Source: Rhyacophila brunnea (taxonomy: Eukaryota > Arthropoda > Insecta > Trichoptera > Rhyacophilidae). Taken from it: DNA of 64,000 nt. The position numbers were made by a program, and so were the translations under genes. Positions 37,502 to 47,931 of the stretch are shown here, piece after piece. The DNA is taken from assembly GCA_022495005.1 (NCBI GenBank), contig JAGYXB010000974.1:124001-188000 (forward strand). Direction: 5' to 3'. Position 1 is the first letter of the stretch, and each line of letters begins with the position of its first letter. The notes beneath the pieces were generated by a model. The model worked only from the letters and a program-made list of their open reading frames with translations, ran no database searches and had not been told where the DNA came from.

Positions 37502-37867
37502 GTACGTAAACAGTTCACCGCAGGATACTTATTCGTGCGCCGCAGACCGTGAAACATGAGTTTGTGTAACATTTAAGCAAATGACGAGTTCTTCGTTGAA
37601 AATTTCACCGTGGAGTATATTTGTACGTATGCTACAACATGTGGCGAATTTTATGAGATATCTTTACTAGGCTAGGTTAGGTAAGGATTAATCTAATTGG
37701 AATAGTACTATTTCTAAACTATCGCCGCATTTTTTAAGATACGTACAAATGTATTTCACGGTGAAATGTTCAACGAAGAACTCGCCATTTGATAAAATGT
37801 TACACGTATTCATGTTTCACGTACTGCGGCGCACGAATAAGTGTCCCACGATGAACTGCATACGTAC
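37502..37867. mobile_element. Fold-back element D, copy 1
   Basis: A 366-bp imperfect palindrome begins GTACGTAAACAGTTCACCG and ends TGAACTGCATACGTAC. Arms of about 150-170 bp share GAAACATGAGTTTGTGTAAC-, ACGAGTTCTTCGTTGAA- and GTACGTATNTTACA-type words. The centre carries GGCTAGGTTAGGTAAGG, close to TTAGG telomeric repeats. An equal-length copy in opposite orientation lies at 60978-61343. No protein is encoded. No target duplication was fixed. Confidence 0.8.
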
Positions 37868-37939
37868 AACTTACATGTTACCTTTATTTATGACAGCATT
37901 TATATGATTAATTATTATTGATGCCAAATTAAGCAAATA

Positions 37940-38184
37940 TTTTTTTTTCGACCATGTCCGATCCTAATAGGATCATATGGGCCTCCACAGAGTAGAGGTT
38001 TGTAATAACGGATTTTGTTTTTTGCGAGAAATGGGTGTCAGCCACTTGCTCAACCTATTAGGTGCATACCTTGACTCACGCACAAATTGAAAAACAATAT
38101 GTGTACTTGCCAAACCCAGGATTCGAACCTGGGACCTATGGCGTGATAGTCCAACGCTTAAGCCGCGCGGCCACCGTGGCCCAA
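37940..38184 (-). mobile_element. Ser/Leu-type SINE, full length with 9-bp duplication
   Basis: This is the most complete copy. On the minus strand the head is GGCCACGGTGGCCGCGCGG then CTTAAGCGTTGGAC, with B-box CAGGTTCGAATCCTGGG. The body is about 120 bp, followed by the CTCTGTGGAGGCCCATATG hairpin region and a poly-A (T-run at 37941-37948). The word AAGCAAATA flanks it at 37931-37939 and 38185-38193. Its A and B boxes look intact, so RNA polymerase III transcription is plausible. Mobilisation would depend on a partner LINE. Confidence 0.82.
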
Positions 38185-38193
38185 AAGCAAATA

Positions 38194-38911
38194 ATAATGT
38201 AGGCCAATAAATAGTTGCTACCTTTTATCATTTTAGCGTAATGCATTTGAATTAGATTTATCCCGAAAATCGATTATACTGACATGATTTGAGTTACCCG
38301 ATCTCCACCCGCCATGTATATTATTTAGCCACGGTTTATGCACGGCCGCCTTCCATGCGCTATAAACATGTAAAAATGAAAAGATTTTAGTACCACACAA
38401 TGCTGCACGGGACACGTGTAATAACCATTTACCTTATTGCGTAAATAAAAAGTTTAAAAAAAAAAAAATTACCTTGACTTTCTCTGCCGTCAGATTAAGT
38501 GTCCTCAGTACCCGTGTACTGAAACTCTGCCGAAACAGAGGAGTTAGGAGTTGAAAGTGATGATTCTAAGGAGTGATCGGAATTATTCCGTCCTCCATAT
38601 GACGCAGCAAATTTTTTAAATGCATCAAAGTTTGCCTTGGTTGATATCAAGTGCTGACAGGTTGACTAATGTTGATGATCCCCAAACGAATGGGAAAGTA
38701 CTTAAAAGTTTTCCTAGGCCAGATTACGAGAGGGCGAACGTACAGAATTCCTCAGTTCATTGCCCAATATAGCTATGATATGGTGGCTCCGATATAAGGA
38801 CATCACTTCGAGAAGAAACAGTTGAACATACGTTATGAAGAAGATATTATTTATTATATTAATTAAAATAAAACGCAGAATGTAGTACTAGTTCCACGTA
38901 TTTTAAAATAA
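38194..38911. other. Mixed-composition stretch, no gene recognised
   Basis: About 38480-38830 is less AT-rich and non-repetitive within the window. All six frames are short and no motif was recognised. Confidence 0.4.
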
Positions 38912-38919
38912 GTCAGGAC

Positions 38920-39646
38920 TAGGGATTCCAATCCCGGGATTCTGGGATCCCGAGCTATTTTCGATACCTATGAATCCCGGGATTGATAAACATAATCCCG
39001 AACCTTTCGGGATTGATTTTTTTATCAATTTTTATGGAAAATATAATAAAAACGAAAATATAACAGAAAAAATACTTTTAATAACATATAACTACATTAG
39101 AAATAAACTGAGTTTGAATGAAATTTGATTTATACCCATGTGTAAGTTGCCGATTCATTTTATTTTTTCACATAAATTAATAAAAATGAGAAAGATTGGA
39201 AAAAAACAATGCTTCGCACTATTAACAAAGTAATTCCACCATGATCTCATACGTTATACGGCAATTTCATATGTGGCTGAGTAATTAGGTTTATGACGAG
39301 GAAAGGCCATAAATACACCATGATTTGCTTTACTATTTTAAATCTCGCTAACCCATTCATTAAGTCTTTACTATCAGAAACAGCAATCTCATATTAAATT
39401 CACTTTATTATTAAATTATATTGCAATAATATTTACTCCATTAAAATTATGTATTTCTAAGATTGAACGCATACAATATTAACAATAAATGTCTTAAATA
39501 GTATAAATTATACTAGATTTATTTTTGACCGATTTTATCAATGTTATTTGTAAATCTAAATTTTTTATATTAGCAATGGAAAAAAATGTCAAATTGCAAT
39601 CCCGAAACCCCGGGATCAGAATTTTGGCTCGGGATTGGATTCCCTA
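38920..39646. mobile_element. hAT-like non-autonomous element 1
   Basis: A 727-bp element starts TAGGGATTCCAATCCCG and ends CGGGATTGGATTCCCTA. The 8-bp word GTCAGGAC flanks it exactly (38912-38919 and 39647-39654), the duplication length of hAT transposases. Subterminal sequence is full of AATCCCGGGATT-type palindromes (for example around 38932-39010 and 39599-39615). The AT-rich middle has no transposase frame. It is a sibling of the element at 53117-53744, with related but shifted motif sequence. Confidence 0.85.
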
Positions 39647-39654
39647 GTCAGGAC

Positions 39655-40144
39655 CAGTTTTAGCTGCTGCAAAAGGACATTGTCAACTGGTAATTATTGC
39701 TATTAATATTTTTTTAATCGTCAAAATATTTATTGAAGATAAAAATCTCTGTTTATTTATAAGCGATATTTTAAAGGCAGCTGCATTAAGTAAAAATAAA
39801 ATTAATATTTTAGCAATAAAACTTTACTAAGAATTTAATATAACGAGGAATTGAAAGGCGATCAAAAGTCGTTAAGAACAGAAGCCCTTTAAGTTTAACA
39901 AAAATATAAATTAAACAGTTACAATAAAAATTCACTTACCAACTAAATTAAAAGATTAAAAAGTTTAATATATGCGTATTAATTATATTTCTATTAATTT
40001 ATTATTATTTAGACTAATTATCAATTTACATATTTACAATAACAATATATAATTAAGATTAGACTATAACAGACTACATTATTATATTTTATCTTAATTA
40101 ATATAAATAATTTCCACCGAGAGAGAATTAACAGTGAACACCAT
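39655..40144. other. AT-rich stretch, no gene recognised
   Basis: Nothing beyond low-complexity AT sequence. Confidence 0.55.
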
Positions 40145-40550
40145 AAAATAAATTACATATGTAACATAGATAATTTTGAAAACACTTCAGAAAAAATATA
40201 TAAGCAATAGAAAAAAAAAAATATTTAAAATAAACGACACACAGCTAGAATCGAACCAGCATCTATCGAGTATTTAAGAGCCCTTAGTTACGTCGGGTAG
40301 AGTATTAAGGGCTATTATTTAAAATTTGTCACAATTTTATTAAGTATGGTACCCATAGCATAGTGGTATATGTGCATAGGCACGAAACCCGAGAGATACT
40401 GGTTCGATTCTAGCTGGGTGTGTTTTTTTTTTTAAAGGTTTTTCTATTAGTTATATATTTTCTCAGAAGTGTTTTCAAAATTATGTTACATTCTTAAATC
40501 TTGTGAATTATTCGTTGAATAAAAAAATAGTTAATTAAATTATATGTACT
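40145..40550. mobile_element. Fold-back element G with tRNA-like sequence in both arms
   Basis: The right half contains an A-box ATAGCATAGTGGTATATG, then AAACCCGAGAGATACTGG, a B-box GGTTCGATTCTAGC, a T-run and the tail TTTTCTCAGAAGTGTTTTC. A piece of the arm seen at 20393 follows (ACATTCTTAAATCTTGTG). The left half (40160-40262) is an inverted copy of the B-box, T-run and tail. Transcription from the internal promoter would make a self-pairing RNA. The acceptor-like ends (ACCCA/TGGGT) pair, but the anticodon arm does not fold like a tRNA. Confidence 0.65.
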
Positions 40551-40765
40551 TATTATAAATACCTATTTTACTTTATAGCAGCTGTCGTGTACAGATTCCA
40601 ATCATTAAACCTAATATTTACATAAGAAGGCATGGCGAGCATAAATAACATAAAATATAAAATTGCCATTTGTTCACTCATAGTTGACGTTATTTATTGA
40701 GTATAACTACATAATTTGTAAATACCTCATTTCCAACCTATTGATGAAAAAAAAAATTTAAATTT

Positions 40766-40831
40766 GGTGCTGGACAGGACTCGAACGTGCATCCGTCGGA
40801 TTCCGGCCAATGTCCTTTACCAATTAAGCAC
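40766..40831 (-). tRNA. Degenerate tRNA-like sequence, Arg-like, probably not functional
   Basis: On the minus strand GTGCT pairs with AGCAC as an acceptor stem. TTAATTGGTAAAGG fits an A-box and ACGTTCGAGTCCTGTCC fits a B-box and T-arm. A T-run (TTTAAATTTTTTTTTT) follows as a polymerase III terminator. The T-arm and the segment before it resemble an insect tRNA-Arg. The molecule is only about 66 nt, the anticodon stem is imperfect and the usual U33 is missing. A pseudo-tRNA or SINE head is more likely than a working gene. Confidence 0.35.
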
Positions 40832-41362
40832 ATAAATAAAACGTAATTAACAAATAGCGCCGATGCAATAAATCATTGCCGACTGAAGAGGAAATCCGAT
40901 GCATTTCACGACTGGTCCTACTTTTCCGCCCTCCCGTTCTCTATGGATGACCTGTCATTGTCTATAGAGTGCTCAAAATGACACATCTGTCGTGTTCACT
41001 TGTCGGAGTATTCTTAGTTTCAAATTTCTTTCAGATTATTTTAACGTATCTTGGAGACCTTGGAATTCATCTGATTTAGTGGTTCTATGTTATTAATAAT
41101 TGGAAGTGACGATCAACGTAAGTAAACTTTTTCTGTGTATAATAATATCATAATATACTAGGACGTTTGTCAATGTGACAGTCGATTCTAAACGACGATA
41201 ACTAATGACCTATTTATACTCTTCAGTCATTATAGAATACCAAACTCTGCTTGCAAGTTTTTTTATCAATAAATAGTATGGCAGTGGACCACTCATTGCT
41301 TATGCAAAAAGTTATGCTCAGGCTTTATTAATCTAAAGATGGTGGTGAATAAATTCATCCAC
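40832..41362. other. No gene recognised
   Basis: The part at 40855-41000 is moderately GC-richer without a frame or repeat partner. Confidence 0.45.
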
Positions 41363-41371
41363 CTTCGTCAT

Positions 41372-41771
41372 GGGTCTAGGACGATTTGGCACCGGACAAC
41401 TGGACGCCACGGAATTTGAAAATAAATAGACGTTAGGTATTTATAGGTACTTTAAAAAAATATATTCAATATTATTATTTATATTTCAATGATTATATTA
41501 TGATTTAATAGTTGGTGAAAATGTAAATATGCAGACGTAAACAATGATTTAATCATACATATGTTCAATTTCCAACGAAAAAAGAGTTTTTTTTATTTTA
41601 TATAAAGCCTTAGGCATGATAATTCTCAATCCGCGATAAAGAATACATTATGTTACGAGTAAAATGAATTCAAACTACTAAGTAGTAGATAGAAACTGAT
41701 TAAAATACCTCGTCTACACGTGTCTACGACAGTGCGGCGTCCAATTGTCCGGAGGCCAGTCGTCCCATTTG
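41372..41771. mobile_element. Mutator-like MITE E, copy 1, with 9-bp duplication
   Basis: A 400-bp element begins GGGTCTAGGACGATTTGGC and ends GGCCAGTCGTCCCATTTG; the ends are imperfect inverted repeats. CTTCGTCAT flanks it perfectly (41363-41371 and 41772-41780); 9-bp duplications are typical of MULEs. Subterminal CCGGACAACTGGACGCC-type words recur at both ends. It shares ends and interior (GCCTTAGGCATGATAATTC) with an inverted-orientation copy at 55197-55622. It is non-coding. Confidence 0.8.
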
Positions 41772-41780
41772 CTTCGTCAT

Positions 41781-42177
41781 AGATCATCAAACTATATTAG
41801 ACTTATATTAGACCCCTTCCCCTATTTCGGCGTGACGTCAGATATGAACAGTCCCTAAGAATCGTTTCTTTTATTATCATTTAATTTAAACCTGTACATA
41901 AATCTTTAATTTCAGTGACAACCCGTGTGAATCGGCAGGTGGAGCAGATGATACGGTCGCATTATTTGAAAGTATAAATATCGTAGATTAAAAAGTAATT
42001 GAAACTTAGGAAATCTGACAATTTAACCATTGTTGTATTGTTTATTATTCTAATACATATTGTAATGACGGTTTATCGCACAGGGAAAATTTTTACAACG
42101 GTGTATATAAACCATGCACCCACATCCTGAAACAGGCCTCCCTACCTATCACATAATAAAAATAACAAACCCATTAC
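41781..42177. other. No gene recognised
   Basis: Precedes the LINE fragment. I could not extend the reverse-transcriptase frame into it. Confidence 0.45.
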
Positions 42178-43585
42178 GAACTCTTACAGGAGAAAGGCAT
42201 CGATGCAAGAGACATTCAACTGATAGCTAACTTATATTGGAATCAAACAGCGAATATTAAGATTGAAAACGAAATCAGTGGAGAGGTAAAAATTCGTCGC
42301 GGTGTAAGACAGGGGTGCATATTGTCACTTTTGCTATTTAACATATACTCGGAAGCTATTTTCAAGGAAGCCTTAAAAGGTGAATCGGTGGGTATTATGG
42401 TTAATGGCAAACATATTAACAATATACGATATGCCGATGATACTGTGCTGATTGCTAATAGTTTAAAGACTAATAGTTTTAACTGGTAGAAAAGGTTAAT
42501 GAGGTCAGTAATTCTTATGGTTTAAAAATGAACCTCAAGAAAACAAAACTATTACTAGTATCAAAAACAGCGACACCAGACATCAACACAAGTTTTGTCA
42601 TGAACAGCAAACCAATCGAACGTGTGACCCATTATAAATATTTAGGTACATGGGTCAATGAGAAATGGGACCAGTCTCAGGAAATAAAAACTAGAATTGA
42701 GATCGCAAGGAGCGCCTTTCTCAAAATGAGACGCCTCCTTAGCAATCGAGATCTTAACCTAGGTCTGAGACTGCGCATGGTACGATGTTATGTGCTCTCA
42801 ATTCTTTTCTATGGTATGGAAGTATGGACGCTAAACCAAGAGATGTCACGGAGACTTGAAGCTTTCGAGATGTGGCTGTATAGACGCATCCTCAAAATTC
42901 CTTGGACTGACCGGGTGGCAAATGTTGAAGTTCTCAACCGAATGGGGAAGGACCAATGATATTATTAATGGACGACGTACTCAATACAGTAGCTAGTAAG
43001 TAAATTCGCGCATTCCCATGTATTGGTAGACGTCAAGCAATTTCCATTATGCGATATCACGCATCGGGAATTTAGAACAATATGACCTTTATTGTAATGG
43101 CGTTAGAGCAGTGTTTCTAATGTCAATGTTCATTTGAGCAAACCCGTCTGAAATGGACCATTCGGCAGACCCAACAAAAAGCATCAGGAATCTATAGCAA
43201 TATCACCTTTATTGTAATGGCGTTAGAACAGATTATGCCATTCGGCAGACCCGACAATAAAGTGAGTGTCATTTTCTTTTCCAGATGATTCGTCCATATT
43301 AATGTCATTGGGAAGGACCGAGAAGTTCTACGTAGTATCCAAACCAGGAAACTACAATACCTCGGCCACATTATGAGAGGACAAAAAAACAGCATTCCCC
43401 AACTTGGCATTCAAGGAAAGATCAATGGGAAGCGTAACAGAGGACGGCGCCGCATTTCGTGGCTTAAGAACCTCTGTGATTGGTACGAGTGCAGCTCCGC
43501 CGAACTGTTCCGGGTAGCAGACGACAGAGATAAGATCGCCTTGATAGTGGCCGACCTCCGCTAGGGGATGGCACAATAAGAAGAA
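42178..43585 (+). pseudogene. Non-LTR retrotransposon reverse transcriptase, frameshifted and split
   Basis: Begins within the reverse-transcriptase domain: ELLQEKGIDARDIQLIANLY, then RGVRQGCILSLLLFNIYSE (palm motif), then IRYADDTVLIA with the catalytic YADD at about 42430. A frameshift plus a small rearrangement near 42475-42485 ends this frame at TAG. Homology resumes in another frame (LVEKVNEVSNSYGLKMNLKK onward) as a 143-codon stretch with YKYLGTWV and LYRRILKIPWTDRV. At 42954 the ORF is interrupted by a 355-bp TIR element. It resumes at 43310 with GKDREVLRSIQTRKLQYLGH, IMRGQK and the C-terminus, stopping at 43562-43564 before a GAAGAAGAA tail. The endonuclease and N-terminal parts are missing. 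The layout resembles insect endonuclease/reverse-transcriptase LINEs, but the clade is not assigned. Confidence 0.85.
42955..43309. mobile_element. Mutator-like MITE nested in the LINE, 10-bp duplication
   Basis: A 355-bp insertion starts AATGATATTATTAATGGACG and ends with the near-inverse CGTCCATATTAATGTCATT. GGGAAGGACC is duplicated on both sides (42945-42954 and 43310-43319). Removing one copy restores the LINE reading frame across NRMGKD-REVLR. Inside is a diverged direct repeat of about 80-125 bp (CACCTTTATTGTAATGGCG and CATTCGGCAGACCC words twice). A 10-bp duplication is near the MULE norm of 9; the superfamily is tentative. Confidence 0.8.
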
Positions 43586-44130
43586 GAATTATGAATAGTA
43601 GAAGTGTTAGTATAAAAATACCTATCTTATTAATAATAATACAGTTCTAGAAACAATGGGAACGTATTAATATAACAATGGTCGTTAAAATAAAATTAGT
43701 ATTTTTCTATTATTCACTGATGAATTAAACTCTTCTTGAATGTTGATGAAAGATATTACGAATTTTAGTTAGACCAAGAAAGAAAGTTAAACCAAGGGCT
43801 GGACAAAAACGAACCTTAAGTGCGAGTAAGAAAGCATTATGCACGCTTATATGCGTTAGAGTAAGATAGAATTTCTACGGCTGAATTAAATATTTTTTGT
43901 ACGCAATGCCGGTAAATATTGATTTGAATGACTACATTCATTTAAAAACTGTGAGCACGTGTTGCTGAGATTTATTGTGTTTGTGTTAAATTTGTAAAAA
44001 AAAATGTGTTAGTGGTAAATATTTTTAGTTAATTTATTAGAAAATATGGTTTTGTTTAAATTTGGTAGCCGTACTGAGAAACAACATGATGGTATAACGT
44101 TTCATATTTAGGTTAATAATAATAAAGAAA
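43586..44130. other. AT-rich stretch, no gene recognised
   Basis: This sits between the sense and antisense LINE copies; nothing was recognised in it. Confidence 0.5.
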
Positions 44131-44630
44131 AATCATGAAGGTTCTTAAACCACGAAATGCGGCGTCGCTTACCATTGATCTTTCATTAGATGACAAGTTA
44201 GGGAATTCCGTTCTTTTGTCCTCTCATAATGCGGTCGAGATACTGTAGTTTTCTGGCTTTTATAAAACGCAGAACTTCTCGATCATTTCCCATTCGATTG
44301 AGAACTTCAATATTGGTCACCTGGTCAGTAAAATCAATTTTGAGGACGCGTCTATATAGCCACATCTCAAAAGCTTTAATTTTCCGTGACATATCTTAGC
44401 TTAGAGTCCATACTATTATACCATAGAAAAGAATTTATAGAACAAAGCGATATAATCAGGCCTTGGTTAAGGTCTTGATTGCTAATGAGGCGTCACATTT
44501 TAAGAAAGGCACTCCTTGCGATCTCAATTCTAGTTTTAATTTACTGAGACTGGTCCCATTTCTCATTGACTCATGTTCCTAAATATTTATAATGGATCAC
44601 ACGTTCAATTGGGTTGCTGTTAACGAAGAT
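44131..44630 (-). pseudogene. Antisense copy of the same LINE, C-terminal part
   Basis: The minus strand reads SRKIKAFEMWLYRRVLKIDF, TDQVTNIEVLNRMGNDREVL and RKLQYLDRIMRGQKN, clearly the same family as 42178-43585 but diverged and with stops and small deletions. It lacks the last 60 or so residues and the catalytic domain. Confidence 0.75.
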
Positions 44631-44964
44631 TAGTATGATTATATTTATAAGTTAATAAGATTATAGAGATAGTTAGGATTATGTTAATGTCGAATCAAGT
44701 TAGTGTGCATTGCTCCTTAAGATTGCAAAGATCATCCCTTAAAATTATAGAAACATTGCAAAAACTGCTGTTATATCATTTTATTATTTTATGTTTACAG
44801 TTTTCAGCTATCAGAAATATAAAATGATTAATAATATAGTATACGACTTTAAGCAAACTTACAGCGATGAATGCAAATAAACATTTATAATTAGATCTCA
44901 TACAGAGTGCCTACGTTATATCGCAACCCTTAATAGAAAGTACTTATCAAATCCTCCAAAGGGT

Positions 44965-45095
44965 TGTATATTTATAATGGGTCGTACGTTCAATTGGTTC
45001 GCTGTTAATGACAAAACTTGTGTTGATGTTTCGTGTCGCTATTTTTTATACTAATAATAACTTTGTTTTGATGTTCATCTTTGGTTTAATAATTA
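44965..45095 (-). pseudogene. Second antisense segment of the same LINE
   Basis: The inverse complement aligns with the sense LINE around 42520-42645 (KMNLKKTK ... VMNSKPIER ... HYKY region). About 45 bp of it is also present at 44582-44628, so the two antisense pieces overlap and are separated by 335 bp of unrelated sequence. A duplication or two separate events would explain this. Confidence 0.6.
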
Positions 45096-45416
45096 TTATA
45101 ATTACAATAAACATTGCCTAAAGCACTTAATAACAAAAACGACATACATTTAAAGACTGCTCTTACAAGAAAAATAACTTTATTTTGTAAGCAGTACACG
45201 ACATGAATGTTTAGTTATATGGCTGTCTTAAAAACTCAACACTGTTCAAAAAATATAAAAATTCTCATCAAAACAAAGAACACCCTCTCACACCGTGTTA
45301 TATTTTAATACGCACGAGAACTGAGAAGACTCACAAAAAAGTCGTTTTCGGTGTTGCTTTGGATGTTTTATTTCTCTATAAACCTTACCTGTAGCTTTCT
45401 TCTACACACCACACCG

Positions 45417-45460
45417 CAGTGGCGTAACCAATCGGGGATTTGGGAGTCTTACACTCCCCA
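45417..45460 (+). mobile_element. Possible hAT-type left terminus
   Basis: CAGTGGCGTAACCAATCGGG resembles the CAGTGGCG-type terminal repeats of many insect hAT elements. No inverse partner (CGCCACTG) was found downstream, so only an isolated end is proposed. Confidence 0.25.
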
Positions 45461-45587
45461 ATTGAAAAAAACTTAAAAGTACGCGGTCCAATAAATAATG
45501 TCGATATAGGGTGTCATAAAACATCGAATCTAGATTTACAATCATTAGCGTTAACCATCGCCAACTGATACTAGCTTAGTATATATA

Positions 45588-45806
45588 TTTAAACCATATC
45601 CTATCCTAATAAGATCATATGGGCCTCCACAGAGTGGAGTTTTGTATTATTAGATTTCTGTTTTTACGAGAAACATAATATTACGTCCATACTCTGACTC
45701 AAACACAAATTGAAAAATAAGATGTGTATTTGCCAGATACAGGATTCGAAGCTGATACCCTCGACGCTACAGGCCGACGCTTAAGCTGCGCGGCCATCGT
45801 GGGCGT
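45588..45806 (-). mobile_element. Ser/Leu-type SINE, near full length
   Basis: The minus-strand head GCCCACGATGGCCGCGCAG, a diverged B-box (CAGCTTCGAATCCTGTA), the body and the tail with CCACAGAGTGGAG are all present in family order. Part of the body (the CCACTTGCTCAAC word) is deleted relative to 37940. No certain duplication was seen. Confidence 0.72.
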
Positions 45807-47097
45807 TATTATATTATGTGTGTTAAAATCTCTAGGCTAAATTTATACAATTCTATATTTTAAAGCAACAATTTTCGACAAATAACATGCGTTGAATATA
45901 GTCAAGACATAGTATAAATCATTTTTTTTTCATAAAATTAATGTTTTACGACAAAACGTCGCCTGCGGTACAACTTTAATTAACATGATATTATAAATAT
46001 TTACATGTTTCAAGATTTAATTCGATTACATAATAATTGACATGCCAAACATTGACAAAGGTTACAAGAAACAATGATTAAATAAAATTTGACAATAATA
46101 TGTCCAATATTATTTATTATATTTATTGTATTTTTTGCTAAAAGGGGTGTATCACCTAATACAAATAAAATACCCTTTAAAAACTAAAATACACTTTCAA
46201 ACCAACCAGTCACGCAAATACTGAATTATGGACTTACCAGTTTTTGCAACTATATGCCATGTAGGATTCTCAACATAGTTAACTCAAAACTAATATGTTG
46301 TAATTAAAACAAAAATGTGAACAAAGATATTTTAAAACGTGGCCATAACATATTATATGCGCACTCCCATTCTAAAAAAAATGGACTACGCTACTGTTCG
46401 GCGACATGATAATATAAAATATCAAGTTTTAAAACTCGGCAAAATATTATTCAAGGGTCGTCTTACATGCTATATATTTTTTTATAAATAAAATCGAAGC
46501 TGCGACTAGAATTTCAATTTGTTTTGCAATGCTTCATTTTCTACGAAATAAGAAAGCGTTCACGTCATGTCACTGTAAAAATAGACATTTTAATCCACGT
46601 TTGTAAATTTTTCGAATATTCATCCAAATTATAATAACTGTCATATTTTTCAAACGTATTTTTTTGCTCTTCGAGATAATGCGATCTGTCTACATAAGTG
46701 TCAAATGAGTCATAGACAATTTAGCAATTATCTTTATACTATATTATGTTGTTACAGCTGTGAGACGAGGACTAACAATATATATCATATTGAGGAGATG
46801 TATTTATTTATAAAAAAAAAAAATCGAGCTACCCACCTAGGTAGCGGTCAAGATGCGACTGATGATTGTACCTTCGGCCTGCCTTCTCAGAATTTAGCCA
46901 TCTTGGTTCGTATTGACAGCTAGTTGATTATCATTGATGTATACATTTAATCTTAGCATATAAATCTGTCCCTCGGGTTTCGAGAAATTTCAACCTTGGG
47001 GACCCTCTGCTTTGAAGACGGTCATTGAGATCGTTCGTCGCTTGACTGATACAACAAGTGAGTTAAATAATTGAGTACCTGAGACAACGAATAAGCA
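45807..47097. other. AT-rich stretch, no gene recognised
   Basis: About 46830-47040 is slightly GC-richer. Its frames are short and unassigned. Confidence 0.45.
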
Positions 47098-47100
47098 TAT

Positions 47101-47582
47101 AGCCTCGTGTTCACTATGTGACAAAATATATCCTCAACATGACGCACAATATAGAGTCTACGTGACGTTGCAACGTTGCCCACACCTCAACGTTGTACGC
47201 AACATAGTGCGGCATTTCTACGTGACCCGGGACATGTTGCATGGTGTCGCTTTGCAAGCACGCGCACGAGCCGCGCATCTGCCCCACGCCAGATGTTGGC
47301 GAGTATAGACGGGTGTGCAACATGTCATTCAACATGAGTCACTCGAATATGCACTCTTCTTTCGCTTTGTAGTAAGTAGTTCCGCACCCACCACTTTTTC
47401 TTTGTCTTACGTTTTGATAAATCACTCAACCTCCTCGGGTGACATTTCTGCAACAAATGATGTGAGTCCTGGTATGTACAAGCAAAGTGTTCCGCCGCAT
47501 TGTTCCCAAAACATCGACGTAGATGTTGAGCGTCATGTCTTGCGACATGTTGCTTAATTTGTCCCCTAGTGAATACGTGGCT
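47101..47582. mobile_element. TIR element K with TAT duplication, Harbinger-like
   Basis: The ends AGCCTCGTGTTCACTATGTG and the inverse of AGCCACGTATTCACTAGGGG form a roughly 25-bp TIR. TAT flanks both sides (47098-47100 and 47583-47585). The interior is unusually GC-rich and crowded with words such as GCAACATGTTGC, CAACGTTGC and CTACGTGAC in both orientations. A 3-bp duplication points to PIF/Harbinger, though its usual target is TWA. The overlapping frames of 73-93 codons on both strands are palindrome by-products. Confidence 0.65.
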
Positions 47583-47662
47583 TATAAGTTCAAAAAAGTA
47601 ATACAATCGTTGTTTTGGGTACTCATGACGTATCCAGGAGACTAGATATGATACTTTATAAT

Positions 47663-47918
47663 TCTTCTTCTTCGATAGCGCTACAGCTCAAGTTGAGCCC
47701 TGGCCTCCTCCACGTTGTCCTCCAGCCGTAACGGTTCTCCGCACGTCTTTTCCAGTTCCTGATTTTTAGCAGCTAGTTGGCATCTTTTGTAATGTTATCA
47801 GCCCATCGTGGGCGTGGCTTTCCCATTGGCCTTTCCCCCTGGGTTTCCTTCGAGGATCTTCTTCGGTATCCGTGACTCAGGCATGCGCTGGACATGGCCT
47901 GCCCAGCTTTACCTCTGG
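47663..47918 (-). pseudogene. 5'-truncated LINE insertion with 13-bp duplication
   Basis: Inverse relative of the fragment at 20060-20345: the minus strand contains GHVQRMPES- and EEARAQLEL-type coding, followed by a GAAGAAGAA tail at the 47663 side. GATACTTTATAAT occurs at 47650-47662 and again at 47919-47931, a perfect 13-bp target-site duplication. Only the C-terminal 80 or so codons are present, with frame damage. Confidence 0.8.
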
Positions 47919-47931
47919 GATACTTTATAAT

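Noticed and set aside
47114..47606. Overlapping 73-93-codon frames on both strands
   Set aside because: They lie inside the palindrome-rich TIR element; simultaneous open frames on both strands are expected from palindromic GC-rich words.
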